This document shows positions 50,918 through 61,850 of a DNA stretch of 64,000 bases, piece after piece. Source of the stretch: Dioscorea cayenensis subsp. rotundata (taxonomy: Eukaryota; Streptophyta; Magnoliopsida; Dioscoreales; Dioscoreaceae); assembly GCF_009730915.1 (NCBI RefSeq), contig NC_052489.1:26777916-26841915 (forward strand), read 5' to 3'. Below the pieces are notes generated by a model that searched no databases, was not told the DNA's origin, and was given only the letters and a program-made list of their open reading frames with translations. Within the stretch, counting starts at the first letter, position 1. Each line of letters begins with the position of its first letter. Made by a program: the position numbers and the translations under genes.

Positions 50918-51562
50918 ATATATAAATTAAATTCATATCTATATGCATTTATAAAGGAGTGACCCTAAATTAGATGGCTCAACAAACAAAAAGATAATCA
51001 ACTAAAGGTCACACAAGTGTCCCATTATATGCCTTTCAATTATCATCTTTGTCTACATGTATATGTATGTGTTCATGATTCCACTTTATGCATTTATGTC
51101 TTAAAAGCATAGTTTGGCTTGAGCTCCTCCGCTCCCACACAAATATGGAAACAAGTTAACTAAATCCATCAAATCATTAATGAAAAACAAACCTATGATC
51201 TACTAGAGAGTTCGAATCTTTAATTTATGTTAAAAAAACACACTCAGATCATCAAAGACAAGTGTTAATTACTTTCTCAACTACATAGCTACTATAAATA
51301 GTACGCATTTAACATCTTTATTAAATCTCAACCACTAAATCAAAACCACAAATCAAAGATCTACTAGTACTATCTTTGAAAATGAGTTACAACTGTTTGT
51401 GAATGTCTTTTCACATGGTATGTGTGCAAAGATATATAGATCAGATATATACATGCAATTTGTATTTCTTCTCTTCATTCCATGCAGATGAACAACAAAC
51501 TAATTAGTTTACATTAATACCATTAACACTAGCCAGAACTTTGTCTTTCTCTCTTCATTCCA
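50918..51562. other. GPAT upstream region
   Basis: No gene. TATAAATA at 51293-51300 lies about 265 bp upstream of the GPAT ATG and is the best TATA candidate if the 5' UTR is long. Confidence 0.4.
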
Positions 51563-53106
51563 ATGGATAACCAAAGTAGTAGTAGTGCTGCCATTGCATG
51601 TGAACTAGAAGGAGTTCTTTTAATCTCTAAGAACTCTTTTCCTTACTTCATTCTAACTGCATTTGAAGCAGGTAGTCCTTTGAGAGCTCTAATTCTTTTC
51701 ATGTTTTTTCCGGTCCTATGGCTTCTTGATTTCTTCGGCTTTCAAGAACTGTCTCTTCGGCTTATGATCTTCGTCTCGACGGCAGGAGTTAAGGTTGCTG
51801 TCTTGAAGGCAGTGGCCAAGGCCACTCTTTCAAGGTTCTTTCTTGAGGACATCAATGGGAGTTGTTTCAAGATTTTGTCTGGTTACAAAGGAAAGAAGTA
51901 TGTTGTTACTTGTTTTCCAAAGTTCATGGTAGAGGCATTCTTGAGAGAGTTCTTGGATGTGGACTATGTTATTGGCACAGAGGTTATAAGCTTCAAAGAA
52001 TGGTGTTTAGGGTTTGTGGCTTCTCCTGGGATGATCATTAATGGTCATCATGAGAAGCTCAAGTTCTTGCAACAAGCCATTGGAGATGGTGTGCAGATTG
52101 ATCTTGGATTGGTGCATGTTCTCTCTGATCATCCTTTGATCTTATTATGCAAGGTAATTAATTCATTTTTCTTCTTTTCTTCTAAATTAGATATATATAT
52201 ATAACCATTTTAGAATATATATATATATATATATATATAAGACTTAAAATATTTGTATGACAGGAACTTCATATAATGCAACCAGATGAGAAGGCCAAGC
52301 CACTGCCAAGAAGAGACTACCCTAAACCGTTGATCTTCCATGATGGCCGCTTCAGCGCACGTCCTACACCGTTGAATTTCCTATCAATACTCCTCTGGTT
52401 GCCACTTGGCATGATCTTAGCCGTCACCCGGATCCTTGTGGGTGTATTGCTTCCATTCAAACTGGGGCTAATGGGCTCTGCTGCTACTGGCCTTCGTATC
52501 AGAGCCCAATTCTCAGAAGCCCAACGGGCCTGCGGTACACTGTATGTCTGCTCTCATAGGACACTCCTAGACCCTGTGATCATCTCTTCAGTACTCCAAC
52601 GGAAAATCACAGCCGTCACTTACAGCCTAAGCAGCTTCTCTGAGCTGATATCTCCGATCCCGACCGTTCGATTGACTCGTGATCGGGTCAAAGATGGTGC
52701 TACTATGGGTGCATTGCTCAACTCCGGTGACCTAGTCGTCTGCCCGGAGGGAACCACTTGCCGAGAACCATATCTTCTTCGGTTCAGCCCATTGTTCGCT
52801 GAGATCTCCGATGAGGTAGTTCCGGTGGCCATCTCTTCCGAAGGGACCATGTTCTACGGAACTACAGTGAGAGGTCACAAATGGCTTGACTCATTGTTCT
52901 TCTTGATGAATCCTAGTCCTTGCTATCAATTGATGTTCCTTGACAAGGTATCATGTCAAGGGAGATCAAGTGTAGATGTTGCTAACCAGGTTCAGAGGTT
53001 GATTGGACTCGCACTTGGGTTCGAGTGCACCAACTTGACTCGGAGGGACAAGTATAGGATCCTGGCCGGCAATGATGGGGTGGATAATAGAGTTAGTTCT
53101 AACTAA
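51563..53106 (+). CDS. Plant sn-2 glycerol-3-phosphate acyltransferase (GPAT family)
   Basis: Two exons, 51563-52153 and 52264-53106, 1434 nt, 477 aa. The N-terminal HAD-like region starts ELEGVLLISKNSFPYF at about residue 14; bifunctional GPAT4/6/8 have DLDGTL here, so the phosphatase nucleophile is absent and the product is probably lysophosphatidic acid, as for GPAT5-type enzymes. The acyltransferase has SHRTLLDP (H295 and D300), SPIPTVRLTRDR and CPEGTTCREP at about 357-366. Membrane-like segments lie at about 40-58 and 235-258. The ending GFECTNLTRRDKYRILAGND is typical. Land-plant GPATs acylate the sn-2 position for cutin, suberin or related lipids at the ER; which branch is not certain. 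Confidence 0.93.
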
Positions 53107-53436
53107 CTAACTAACTAACTAACATGTTCTAATGAATAGTAGAAACTAGAAAGCATTTGCATTAAGAATTTCAGTAAAATAACTGCAACTGTTACAAGTG
53201 ATTGTGGTTGAATCATGAAGAAGGTTGAGAAAATTCCCCTTCTATGCCAAAAAAAAAAAAATACAGCTGAGGTTCATTATTTACATAAAATTTTCGACTT
53301 GTTTAGTACATGATACCTGTGTTTCCGGCTTTAAAGGGTTTAGATGATTGAATGTAAGCTTCGGAATGCCGAATTCGATAAACTGTGTAGGTCCTTGGAA
53401 ATAGATAAAAAACATCTTTCGGCTTTTTTGTTGTTT
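53107..53436. other. Convergent spacer between GPAT and IF2 genes
   Basis: About 330 bp holding both 3' UTRs. The GPAT stop lies in a CTAA repeat. Confidence 0.5.
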
Positions 53437-56400
53437 TCATAATTGAATGCCTGCTCCGGCTAATGCGGCTGTAACCGAGGCTGATGCTTCCTCGAGTGTT
53501 CTTTGTTTCTTTATGGTATTAAAGGCCTCAATAACATCCCCGGCTTCCCAATCGTTGTAATCATCCATGCCAATACCACACTCAAGCCCGGCTGCAACCT
53601 GAGAAAGTAATTTGCCTGAATAAGCTTTTGTTGCTTCCAAAAAGCTTTTAAGTATATGCACCAGATAGTAGAACAAAAAAGCATCCTGGCTTCTCAACAA
53701 TAATGGGTTCCTTAATTTTGAACACTACTAAAACTAATCTAGAGAATTGGTTAGATTTGAATCATATTTTTAGATTTTGGAATGCATATCAAGTACCTCT
53801 GCAGATGATCAATGCTTAACAGATTGAAGACATACCTCCTTCACCTCTTCCTTCACTCGCCTGAGGGAGCTAATTTTGCCAGTATGAATTATCTTCCCTT
53901 TCCGGAGAACACTTACACCACAATCTTTCACCACTTTGCCTTCAGCAACCATGCATCCAGCAACACGTCCACTTCCACTGCTAAATGTCGCACGAACGTT
54001 GGCTGTTCCTATTGATACTTGTTCCTACCAATTAATAAAGAATAAATTTAACTGATAATGTTCATTGGTATCAATGGCAAATAAGTTTCAGAAACAAGTT
54101 TGTACCTCAACAGGATACAAAAGTCCCTCCATTGCTTTTCGCATGTCATCAATAAGATCATAAATAACTCTATATAGCCGAATTTCAACATTCTTTTTGT
54201 CCGCATAGCTCTTCACAGAACCGGGAGCCTTTACATTGAACCCAAATATGACAGCCTCTGTAGCAACTGCCAGATCAGCATCACTTGCGCTTATGTCGCC
54301 TGGAGCTTGAAGAAGGAATTTCAGAGTGACATTATCTTGTGGAAGCACTTGAATAGCTTGCCTAATTGCTTCAATTGAACCCTAGACAATGACAGCTATC
54401 TCAAATGAGTCGGGAACTCAAACCAACAATTAACATCGATGCTCAAAATGCTACTATGAATAATAAATCTTAAACATCATGCCACATGTGAGAATATGCA
54501 TACCTGAACATCAACCTTCAAAATGATATTCAGCTGATGCATATCTAAGCCACCCTGTTTTCCTGCTGAAACTGCAGAAGCAATGGATGAGAGGGTGACC
54601 TTTCCTTCCCCAGCCTTGGCAGATATCCTTGCAGCTCGCAATGATACTCCACATGCCTCTGCTTTTTCCCTTGCGACATCTAGGGACTCCACGACCTCAA
54701 ATCTATCACCAGCAATAGGAACATCACTCAAGCCGATGACCTGGAGAAAGGAACATATATGTTCAAAATACTAAGTTGCAGTCTTGCAGAGCACTAAGTT
54801 TTAAGAAATTTCACAAAATCACAATCTTAAAGCAAGTGGAACAACGCCCTCTAAGCAGTTAACACCTTCTCGATTCCTCTAATATACTAAAAGCTCTTTG
54901 AAAGATGAAAGTTCACAAAGTTTCACCAGAAACTGAATTTAAGGAAATGAATATATGTGAAGTCAAAGCAGCCGCAACTACTCAACAATCTAACAGCATA
55001 TAATATTTCAAATAAAGGAGTAAATCCATAACCCTGCAAAGAATGTGAAATGAGTATAACTAAAGTTGTTCACCCATACAAACCTAAGCAAAACTTGTTT
55101 GAGAACAATATCATCCAGAAAAATGTATGTAATTAAAATCAGTTGCTTTATGGGAGCAATCGCTCAGACAACCATACTAATTGTTGTGAAAAACAAAAGT
55201 AATAACAAAACATTAGGCACCAGAAGGCGAGAAATTTGAAGAAATCCAAATACCTGCACTGCTGTTGATGGTCCAGCTTCATCAACACGGTTCCCTCTAT
55301 CATCAAATAAAGCACGAACCTAATAAATGACAAATTTAAAAGCAGAGAATCAGCAAAATGCAACATCAACAATAAAATCAATGGCATTAAATTATACTCC
55401 TGTCAGCAGCAAAAAGGATGGGCTTTGTATGGTTGTATCTATTTCAACAGAATATACAGGATAATAGAATGCTAACCTTTCCATAAGCTTCACCACATAC
55501 AACAACATCACTCTTTTTAAGAGTTCCGTTTTGCACAATTAGGGTGGCCACTGGGCCTTTTGCTTTATCAAGGCCTGCCTCTACAACAGTGCCCTTTGCA
55601 CTTCTATGAGGATTCGCTTTCAATTCTTGCAACTATACATCAAAGAAAAATAAATGAATTAATGAACTCATTAAGACATCAAAACTGAAAAATATAAGTA
55701 CAAATGAAAAAAAGGAGTAGCCAAAGCTCCAAATAATATGTACCTCAGCAACAAGCACAATGGTTTCTAGCAATTCATCTATATTCTCCCCTTTAAGAGC
55801 ACTGATCTGATTCATAAGATTAACTTTTATCAACAAACAAAAGATGTATTTTCCAACAAAGAATATAACAATACTATTTGCTGGTCAGTGGTAGTCCTGA
55901 CTTGAACCATTGGAGTGTCACCACCCCACGCTTCTGGCATAAGACCAACCGAAGAAAGCTCTTGCATAACACGATCAGGACTGGCTCCATCCTTATCTAC
56001 CTGAGAATAATAAATATCCATTCTTAGCAAAATTTTCTTTTCAAACCTATACAAAATAAGTGTACAATAGGCAAGAAATATACCTTATTTATAGCTACTA
56101 TGATAGGCACCCCAGCAGCCTTGGCATGAGCAATCGCCTCACTTGTTTGAGGGCGAACTCCATCATCAGCAGCAACCACAATGATGACAATGTCAGTTAC
56201 CTTGGCTCCTCTCGCCCTCATTGCACCAAATGCCTGTGAAATATATAGTTATTACCACTCCGTCAAAAATCTCAAAGACACAGCTGCAATAATATATTTA
56301 ACTGAAAAATGTAAACAAAAGCTGAAAACTGAACAATCTCAAGCACATAAAAGTTAGAACATTGACCAGTTTCTGACCATACCTCATGTCCAGGTGTATC

Positions 56401-58215
56401 AAGGAATACACAAGGCTGAAGCTTCCCATCAACAGGAATTTGGACTTTGTAAGCTCCAATACCTTGTGTTATACCACCTGCTTCAGATGCTACCACCTGT
56501 AAATTTCAACTGATTGGTCTCACTTGTTGCCAAAAAAGGTCTTGGTCTTCAATCTTAGTCTTAGCTTAAATGCATGTATATCAAATAAAACAATGAAAAC
56601 CACAAATCACCAAACATGATAATAAAGACATACCTTGCTTTTGCGTATATAGTCCAACAGGGTGGTCTGCCAATCAAATAAAGTTAGATTAGTACGTCTG
56701 ATTTTTGCCATCCTCGTAAATAAAACCTAGACATTAGTGAAATACCTTTCCATGATCCACATGCCCCATAATTGTAATAACAGGGGGCCTGTCTTCTAAC
56801 ATGTCCAAATCCTCCTCATCAAGCATTTCGTTCTTCTTTGCCATATCTTCCACTCTGACTGGTTCCACTTCCAGAACCTCCACATCATATTCTTTGCAAA
56901 TCATCTTGACCATATCTTTATCCAAAGTTTGCACCATGTCGGGCTTAACCCCTTTCGCATACAAATAACTAAGAATATCGGCTTCACTAACTGCTAAGTT
57001 GAATGCCAAGTCCTCAGCCAACATTCCCTCTTCTCCGACCTCGAGAATCTCTACTCTAACAGGTTCAGCAGCTCTAGCTGCCTGAAGTCTTGCAGCCTTA
57101 CGGCTTGCCTTCGTCCACTTCCTACCTTTCCTTGTATCTTTCACGCCAGGAATTGGCACACCAAGTTCTGAGGCATCCTCTTCTGGTATCTTAGCATCAT
57201 CTGCCAAGCGTCTCCGCAGACTTCCAGCAGCACTTGATCTCTTGCGACGCTCATCTTTAACTTTTGTTGGTGGAGGTCCCTTTCCTGGCTTTGTGGGGGC
57301 AGCTAATATAGCTTCGGCTGCAATTGGATCAATAGCTGATTTCTTTGGTGCAAACTTATCTATAAGAATTGGCTTCCGCTCTCTAACAGAATTAGGCTTA
57401 TTCAAGACAGGAGGTTTAGGAGGAAGAGGAGCAGCTGGAGGCCTTGCCTGTAACTTTGGAGTGGGTTTGGGAGGTAAAGACATTTGAGGCCTCGAAGGGG
57501 TAACCGGTAGATTCACCGAATCCTTCCTCTCCACCACCAAAGACGGTGCCTTCTCCTCCTCTTTCCCTTTCTCAGCTCTAGGTACTTCACTAACAACCCT
57601 CTTCATATTGGCAACTGGGTTCCCCTTCCGCCACACACTCTTCAAAGTCTTTGCCTTCTTGAGAGATGAACTTGCACTAACAGGTTTCGGTGGTTTAGGA
57701 TTATCACTCATCTTGCCATTGTCTCTCCTGTCCTTATCCACCACAAATTTGGTGGAATTCGATGTTTCAAGCTTCTCAGCCTTCTCCAAAACCTCACCTA
57801 AAGACTCTAAAACATTCTCCCTACCCTCCACCGGAAGCTCTGGCCGTACTTTGCCAGCGACTTTGGCAGGTGACCACAATGTAGAGTTTATAGAATCGTC
57901 AGGGGCTTTCAGTACAGGTTTAGGCGCAGGCTTGAGGACAAGGTCAGCATCTCCATCACCACCACCAACACTACTACTTTTGAAAGTGGATTCAGGGGAA
58001 ACCGAGGCTTTTTTCTCCTCAATGAACCCAGTGGTCACCATACACTTGCAAAGCCGTGCAGGAGAACGACACCATCGCCTCGTCTCACCGTAGTAATTGA
58101 AACTAATCCTAGAAACAACATGGATTCTCCGAATGGAGACAGCCCAAGGGGAGGAGACATCCAAGCCGGATGGCCTCGTGCTTCCCAGAGTTGCAAGGGA
58201 AGCAGGAGAAGCCAT
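53437..58215 (-). CDS. FUG1: Organellar translation initiation factor IF2 (FUG1-like)
   Basis: Twelve exons: 58215-56746, 56666-56634, 56496-56383, 56233-56084, 56000-55902, 55806-55744, 55632-55477, 55319-55254, 54740-54504, 54381-54106, 54024-53836 and 53598-53437, total 3015 nt, 1004 aa. A Ser/Arg-rich transit peptide covers about residues 1-60, then a long Pro/Lys-rich linker, then an IF2-N-like region ([20 protein letters not shown]). The GTPase has GHVDHGK|TTLLDY at 484-495, DTPGHEAFGAMR and NKVD; the P-loop is split by an intron after Lys490. Domains II-IV follow, ending [10 protein letters not shown]. Arabidopsis FUG1 is plastid IF2, which loads initiator tRNA on 70S ribosomes and modifies leaf variegation in var2. 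Length fits (1026 aa there). Confidence 0.96.
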
Positions 58216-58419
58216 GGATTCTCAACAAGCAACACTCTAATCTACAAACCACATGCAATCAAATGAGCAAAATCTCACCTTTTCCTCCAAAACTCAATCC
58301 GAAGCACCAAGAAATATCCAAATGGGAGGTTCTGATACGCCAAAGCTGCAAACTTTGGATCAATTTGGAAGAACAGAGAGAGAATTGGAGGTGGATAATG
58401 AAGGGCTTTTTTCCTCTCT

Positions 58420-58455
<36 letters not shown>

Positions 58456-58972
58456 TTACGGATTTAAGTACAAAAATATAAAAGATTTTTTTTTTTTTAA
58501 AAAAAAAGGAAAATATAAATAGTGGCAAACACTTGAAGGACCAAAAAGAGGGATGTGTGGCTGTTTTTTAGCTTGTCAATGACCATGTATGTGATAAGGT
58601 TTTTGATTGGAGGAGATTCATTGATGCATCTTCAATGTTGATTTTGTGGGCTTACAAGGCCATCACATTCAGTGAGTTGGGTTTTGCTTAAAAAATAATA
58701 AAATAATATTATTATTTTTATTTTTCTAGGTTGATATTTCATTTGAAATTTCAAGAATTTGCTTAAAGTCTATGAACTTGCAAAAACATGAACAATGCAT
58801 TGCTGTGAGGAAGTCTAGTAGTTTTTTACATGTCTGTCCAGATGAAAACAGGGGAAGTACACACTGAACACAAGCAGATTCACAAGGAATACTGCACAAC
58901 TAGTTTTTTTTTTTTCCACACCAGATGAGAATACAGTGCACAGTGAGTTTGTGTTTATTAATTTTATTTTTT
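58216..58972. other. IF2 promoter and SYP5 downstream region
   Basis: A GA microsatellite at about 58418-58451 lies about 200 bp upstream of the IF2 ATG, in its promoter or 5' UTR. A poly-T/poly-A block follows at 58488-58507. The rest is AT-rich and should hold the SYP5 3' UTR. Confidence 0.55.
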
Positions 58973-61066
58973 TTACAAGTATTTCATGAGAGCCGAGGCG
59001 ATGATGATCAGAATCACTATGGCAACAACGGAATAGAGCAGACGCATACAAGAGCAACAGCCGGTTGTGCGCCTGTTGAGAATTGCAAGTCTCTTTTGCA
59101 CCCGCTGCAGCATGATCAAATCGAGATTGTCAATATGAATTTATCATGGGAAGAACATCAATCAAAACAAAGTAGCTGACATGTATAGAGAACAGAGGAC
59201 ACAAAGTTGCTTAAGAATTAGATATGATCCTATCCATCATGCCACCATTGTCAAGCATAGGTGCAGCTTATGGACTTCCAGGAGGAGGTTTCTTATGTGA
59301 ACCGGATGGAGATTTCTTATCCATTGTGCTGATATTGTTTCCTCTCTAACTACCTAATTTCTTTTTCCAAGGGCATTCAATCACTGGCTTGGATACTAAA
59401 CAGACATTTTGCTTTGAAAAGAAAAAACAGTTTGCAATTTGTTAGCCAGAAAATACAGAGTTCTATTTGGCATGGTTTGACATGGTTCTGCTAATTATTT
59501 AACCAGAGTTTTTATTTACATGAAACTATGCAAGACTAGAACCCTCCCCATGGGAAATGTGTCTCCAAGCTTGCTAAATCAGAAAAACTTCTTTCTAGTA
59601 TAATGGAAGCCTTATTTCCAAAAGAAGCCAATCAATAATAAGTTTGGTTGTTCAAAACTTCATAAGAATAGCATTTGCTTTTTCTCCCTTGGTGCTGCTT
59701 AGTGCTTACAAAACAAAAGTTTTCAAATTTCCACAAAATGCACAATAATATCAGTTGATCAATGCCTTTGTTTACATTTCCTTAACTACAAAGACTAGCG
59801 TCATTGAGAGTGTCAATCTAAATAATAGATGAATAGATGATACAGTTACAACGCTGGTAAAAAAACTAAATAAATATTTGTGCTTAATTTTAGTAAGTCA
59901 AGACCATACACATAAACCAATATCATCAGCAGATAGCAACCACTAAATTATAGATAATGAAGTGAAAAGGAAAAAATGCTACCTGAAGCCGTGAGTCTGT
60001 CACGTCCACCTGTTGGTCCAAGGTCTCCTGCATTGGGGCAAACCAGTTAAAATAATGGGTGCTGCTGTGATCCACAACAAGTAAGAAATTTATGCACTGA
60101 ATGATAAAGTCCATTTCAACAGAACATACAATGAGCCTTGTGTGCAAATTCAACTCTTCATTAACTGCCAATGCAATGTGTTTTGTACTTAAAACAGTCT
60201 CCCCCAGCTCCTCAAGTCCCTCATCTTGCTCTACACAACCCAAGCCACAGATGATTAGCATCAGATATCAACTTCGTCATTAAAACTGATCAGCAAGAAA
60301 ACCACATAAATACCTTTCATAATTTGACGTTGCAAGCCTACAATACCAGTGTTATCCAATCCCGCTATCCTGTTTATCTCTTCAACTGACCTGTTACTTG
60401 GTCCAAGCAAGTCTTCCCTGCATTCATAAACAATCACCACCACCAATAATGTCACCATGACATTTTATTAACTCTAAACCAGCTAGAATCTATTCATGAA
60501 AAAAATTCCCAAAAATATTGTCCACACACTAGGTTTTGATCACAGCAAAATGACAGTAACAAATTATTTAGAAAGCAAAATAGATTGATGGGAGAATACA
60601 GTACCTGTCAACAAAGTTTGACATATTCAATGTGGACGCCATCTGCTTAGTTTTAGACTTCAAATTTGAAAGTAGGTCTTCACGCTTGTGCACCTCCCTT
60701 TCTGTTCTGCATTTTGATAATTAAATGTGGGTGACACTAATACCAAAAAAGCAACCATCCACCATAACCTATAGTTCATAACAGTGTATATATATATTCT
60801 CTCAAATTCAAACAGATTTCTTCTGTATCCTATGGATTAGACACATACATTGCTCGCTTAGTAGGAAGATCCGATAAAAGGGAATCCAATGTATCTAGTC
60901 GAGTCCCAAGTATCGTTAACTTCCTCCGAATAGCAGATGTATGACGTTGAGTTTCAGGCCCAGACGGCAGCAAAGATTTCCTCTCAGAGATCATGGTACT
61001 AATATCATCAGCCAACTTGGAAGCCTCATTGAATTCTTTCATCCATGAGTCCATTGCGAACGCCAT
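58973..61066 (-). CDS. SYP5: Qc-SNARE syntaxin SYP51/SYP52-like
   Basis: Six coding exons: 61066-60849, 60706-60605, 60417-60314, 60230-60130, 60027-59983 and 59104-58973, total 702 nt, 233 aa, matching the 232-233 aa family length. The N-terminal helical domain starts DSWMKEFNEASKLADDIS. The Qc-SNARE motif is at about 140-200 (DEGLEELGETVLSTKHIALA, ETLDQQVDVTDSRLQ). A cysteine patch (GCCSCMRLL) precedes the C-terminal anchor (SVVAIVILIIIASALMKYL). SYP5 proteins act in fusion at the trans-Golgi, prevacuolar compartment and vacuole. A 5' UTR intron is likely at 61069-61567, with donor GTTTGC after 61568 and acceptor TGCAG just before CCATGG. Confidence 0.95.
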
Positions 61067-61567
61067 GGCTGCAAAAAAATGATAAAGAATTTATCATCCC
61101 TACCATGAGGTAAAGGAATCTTTCAATCACCAGTAAACATCAAAAGATAACCTGAAATCCAGAAAAAACAATAAATACTTGGAAAATAACCCATTACATT
61201 TCATTCCAAGCTTTAAATTTGTAATAACCACACCCTCAGTTTTCTCAATACCCAAGCATTGATGAATGTCTCAGGAACCCTTGTTCACTGGTGCCATTAG
61301 CAAACCCTAAACTCATACAACATGTTCTTAAACCAAATACCAGCTGATCTCTAGCTACTCAATTGAATTCAAGGATGCTTATACAAAACAAGTAATTCCA
61401 TAAAAAAACTACAAGAAAATCATCTCAAACGCAAAAACCACAAACAAATCAAAACAAAATTCTTAAAATATTACAAGATTTTCACCGGAAAACCAACACA
61501 AATCTGCAGATTCTCGAACATTGATCATTCAATCGAAACCCTAATTCCATAAAGAAAAAGTGCAAAC

Positions 61568-61799
61568 CTTTCGAATTGGGATGAACGAATGGCGACTTTT
61601 GGAGTCCCTCTCTCGATCTCGCTCCGTCGACGGTGATCCTGCTCTTCTTGAGCTTTTTCTCCCTTCTCCGAAGCAAAACCGCTGAAACCTTTTCTTTTGT
61701 CCTTTTCGTTTATCGTTTTACATAACACCCCTAAAAAAATATTGTTTATTAATGGAAGTAATTTCTTGTCATTTGCTTTTTCACCATTTTTTATTACTA

Positions 61800-61840
<41 letters not shown>

Positions 61841-61850
61841 GTGGAAATTG
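61568..61850. promoter_or_regulatory. SYP5 5' UTR exon and promoter region
   Basis: The non-coding first exon should start somewhere in 61600-61690, where the DNA is GC-richer. Beyond it lies an ATT microsatellite at about 61802-61841. Position is inferred from the 5' UTR intron. Confidence 0.35.

Noticed and set aside
51205-51225. GAGTTCGAATC word resembling a tRNA B box
   Set aside because: No A box or cloverleaf arms around it.
57608-58093. 161-codon plus-strand ORF over IF2 exon 1
   Set aside because: Antisense shadow of the long GC-rich IF2 linker coding sequence.
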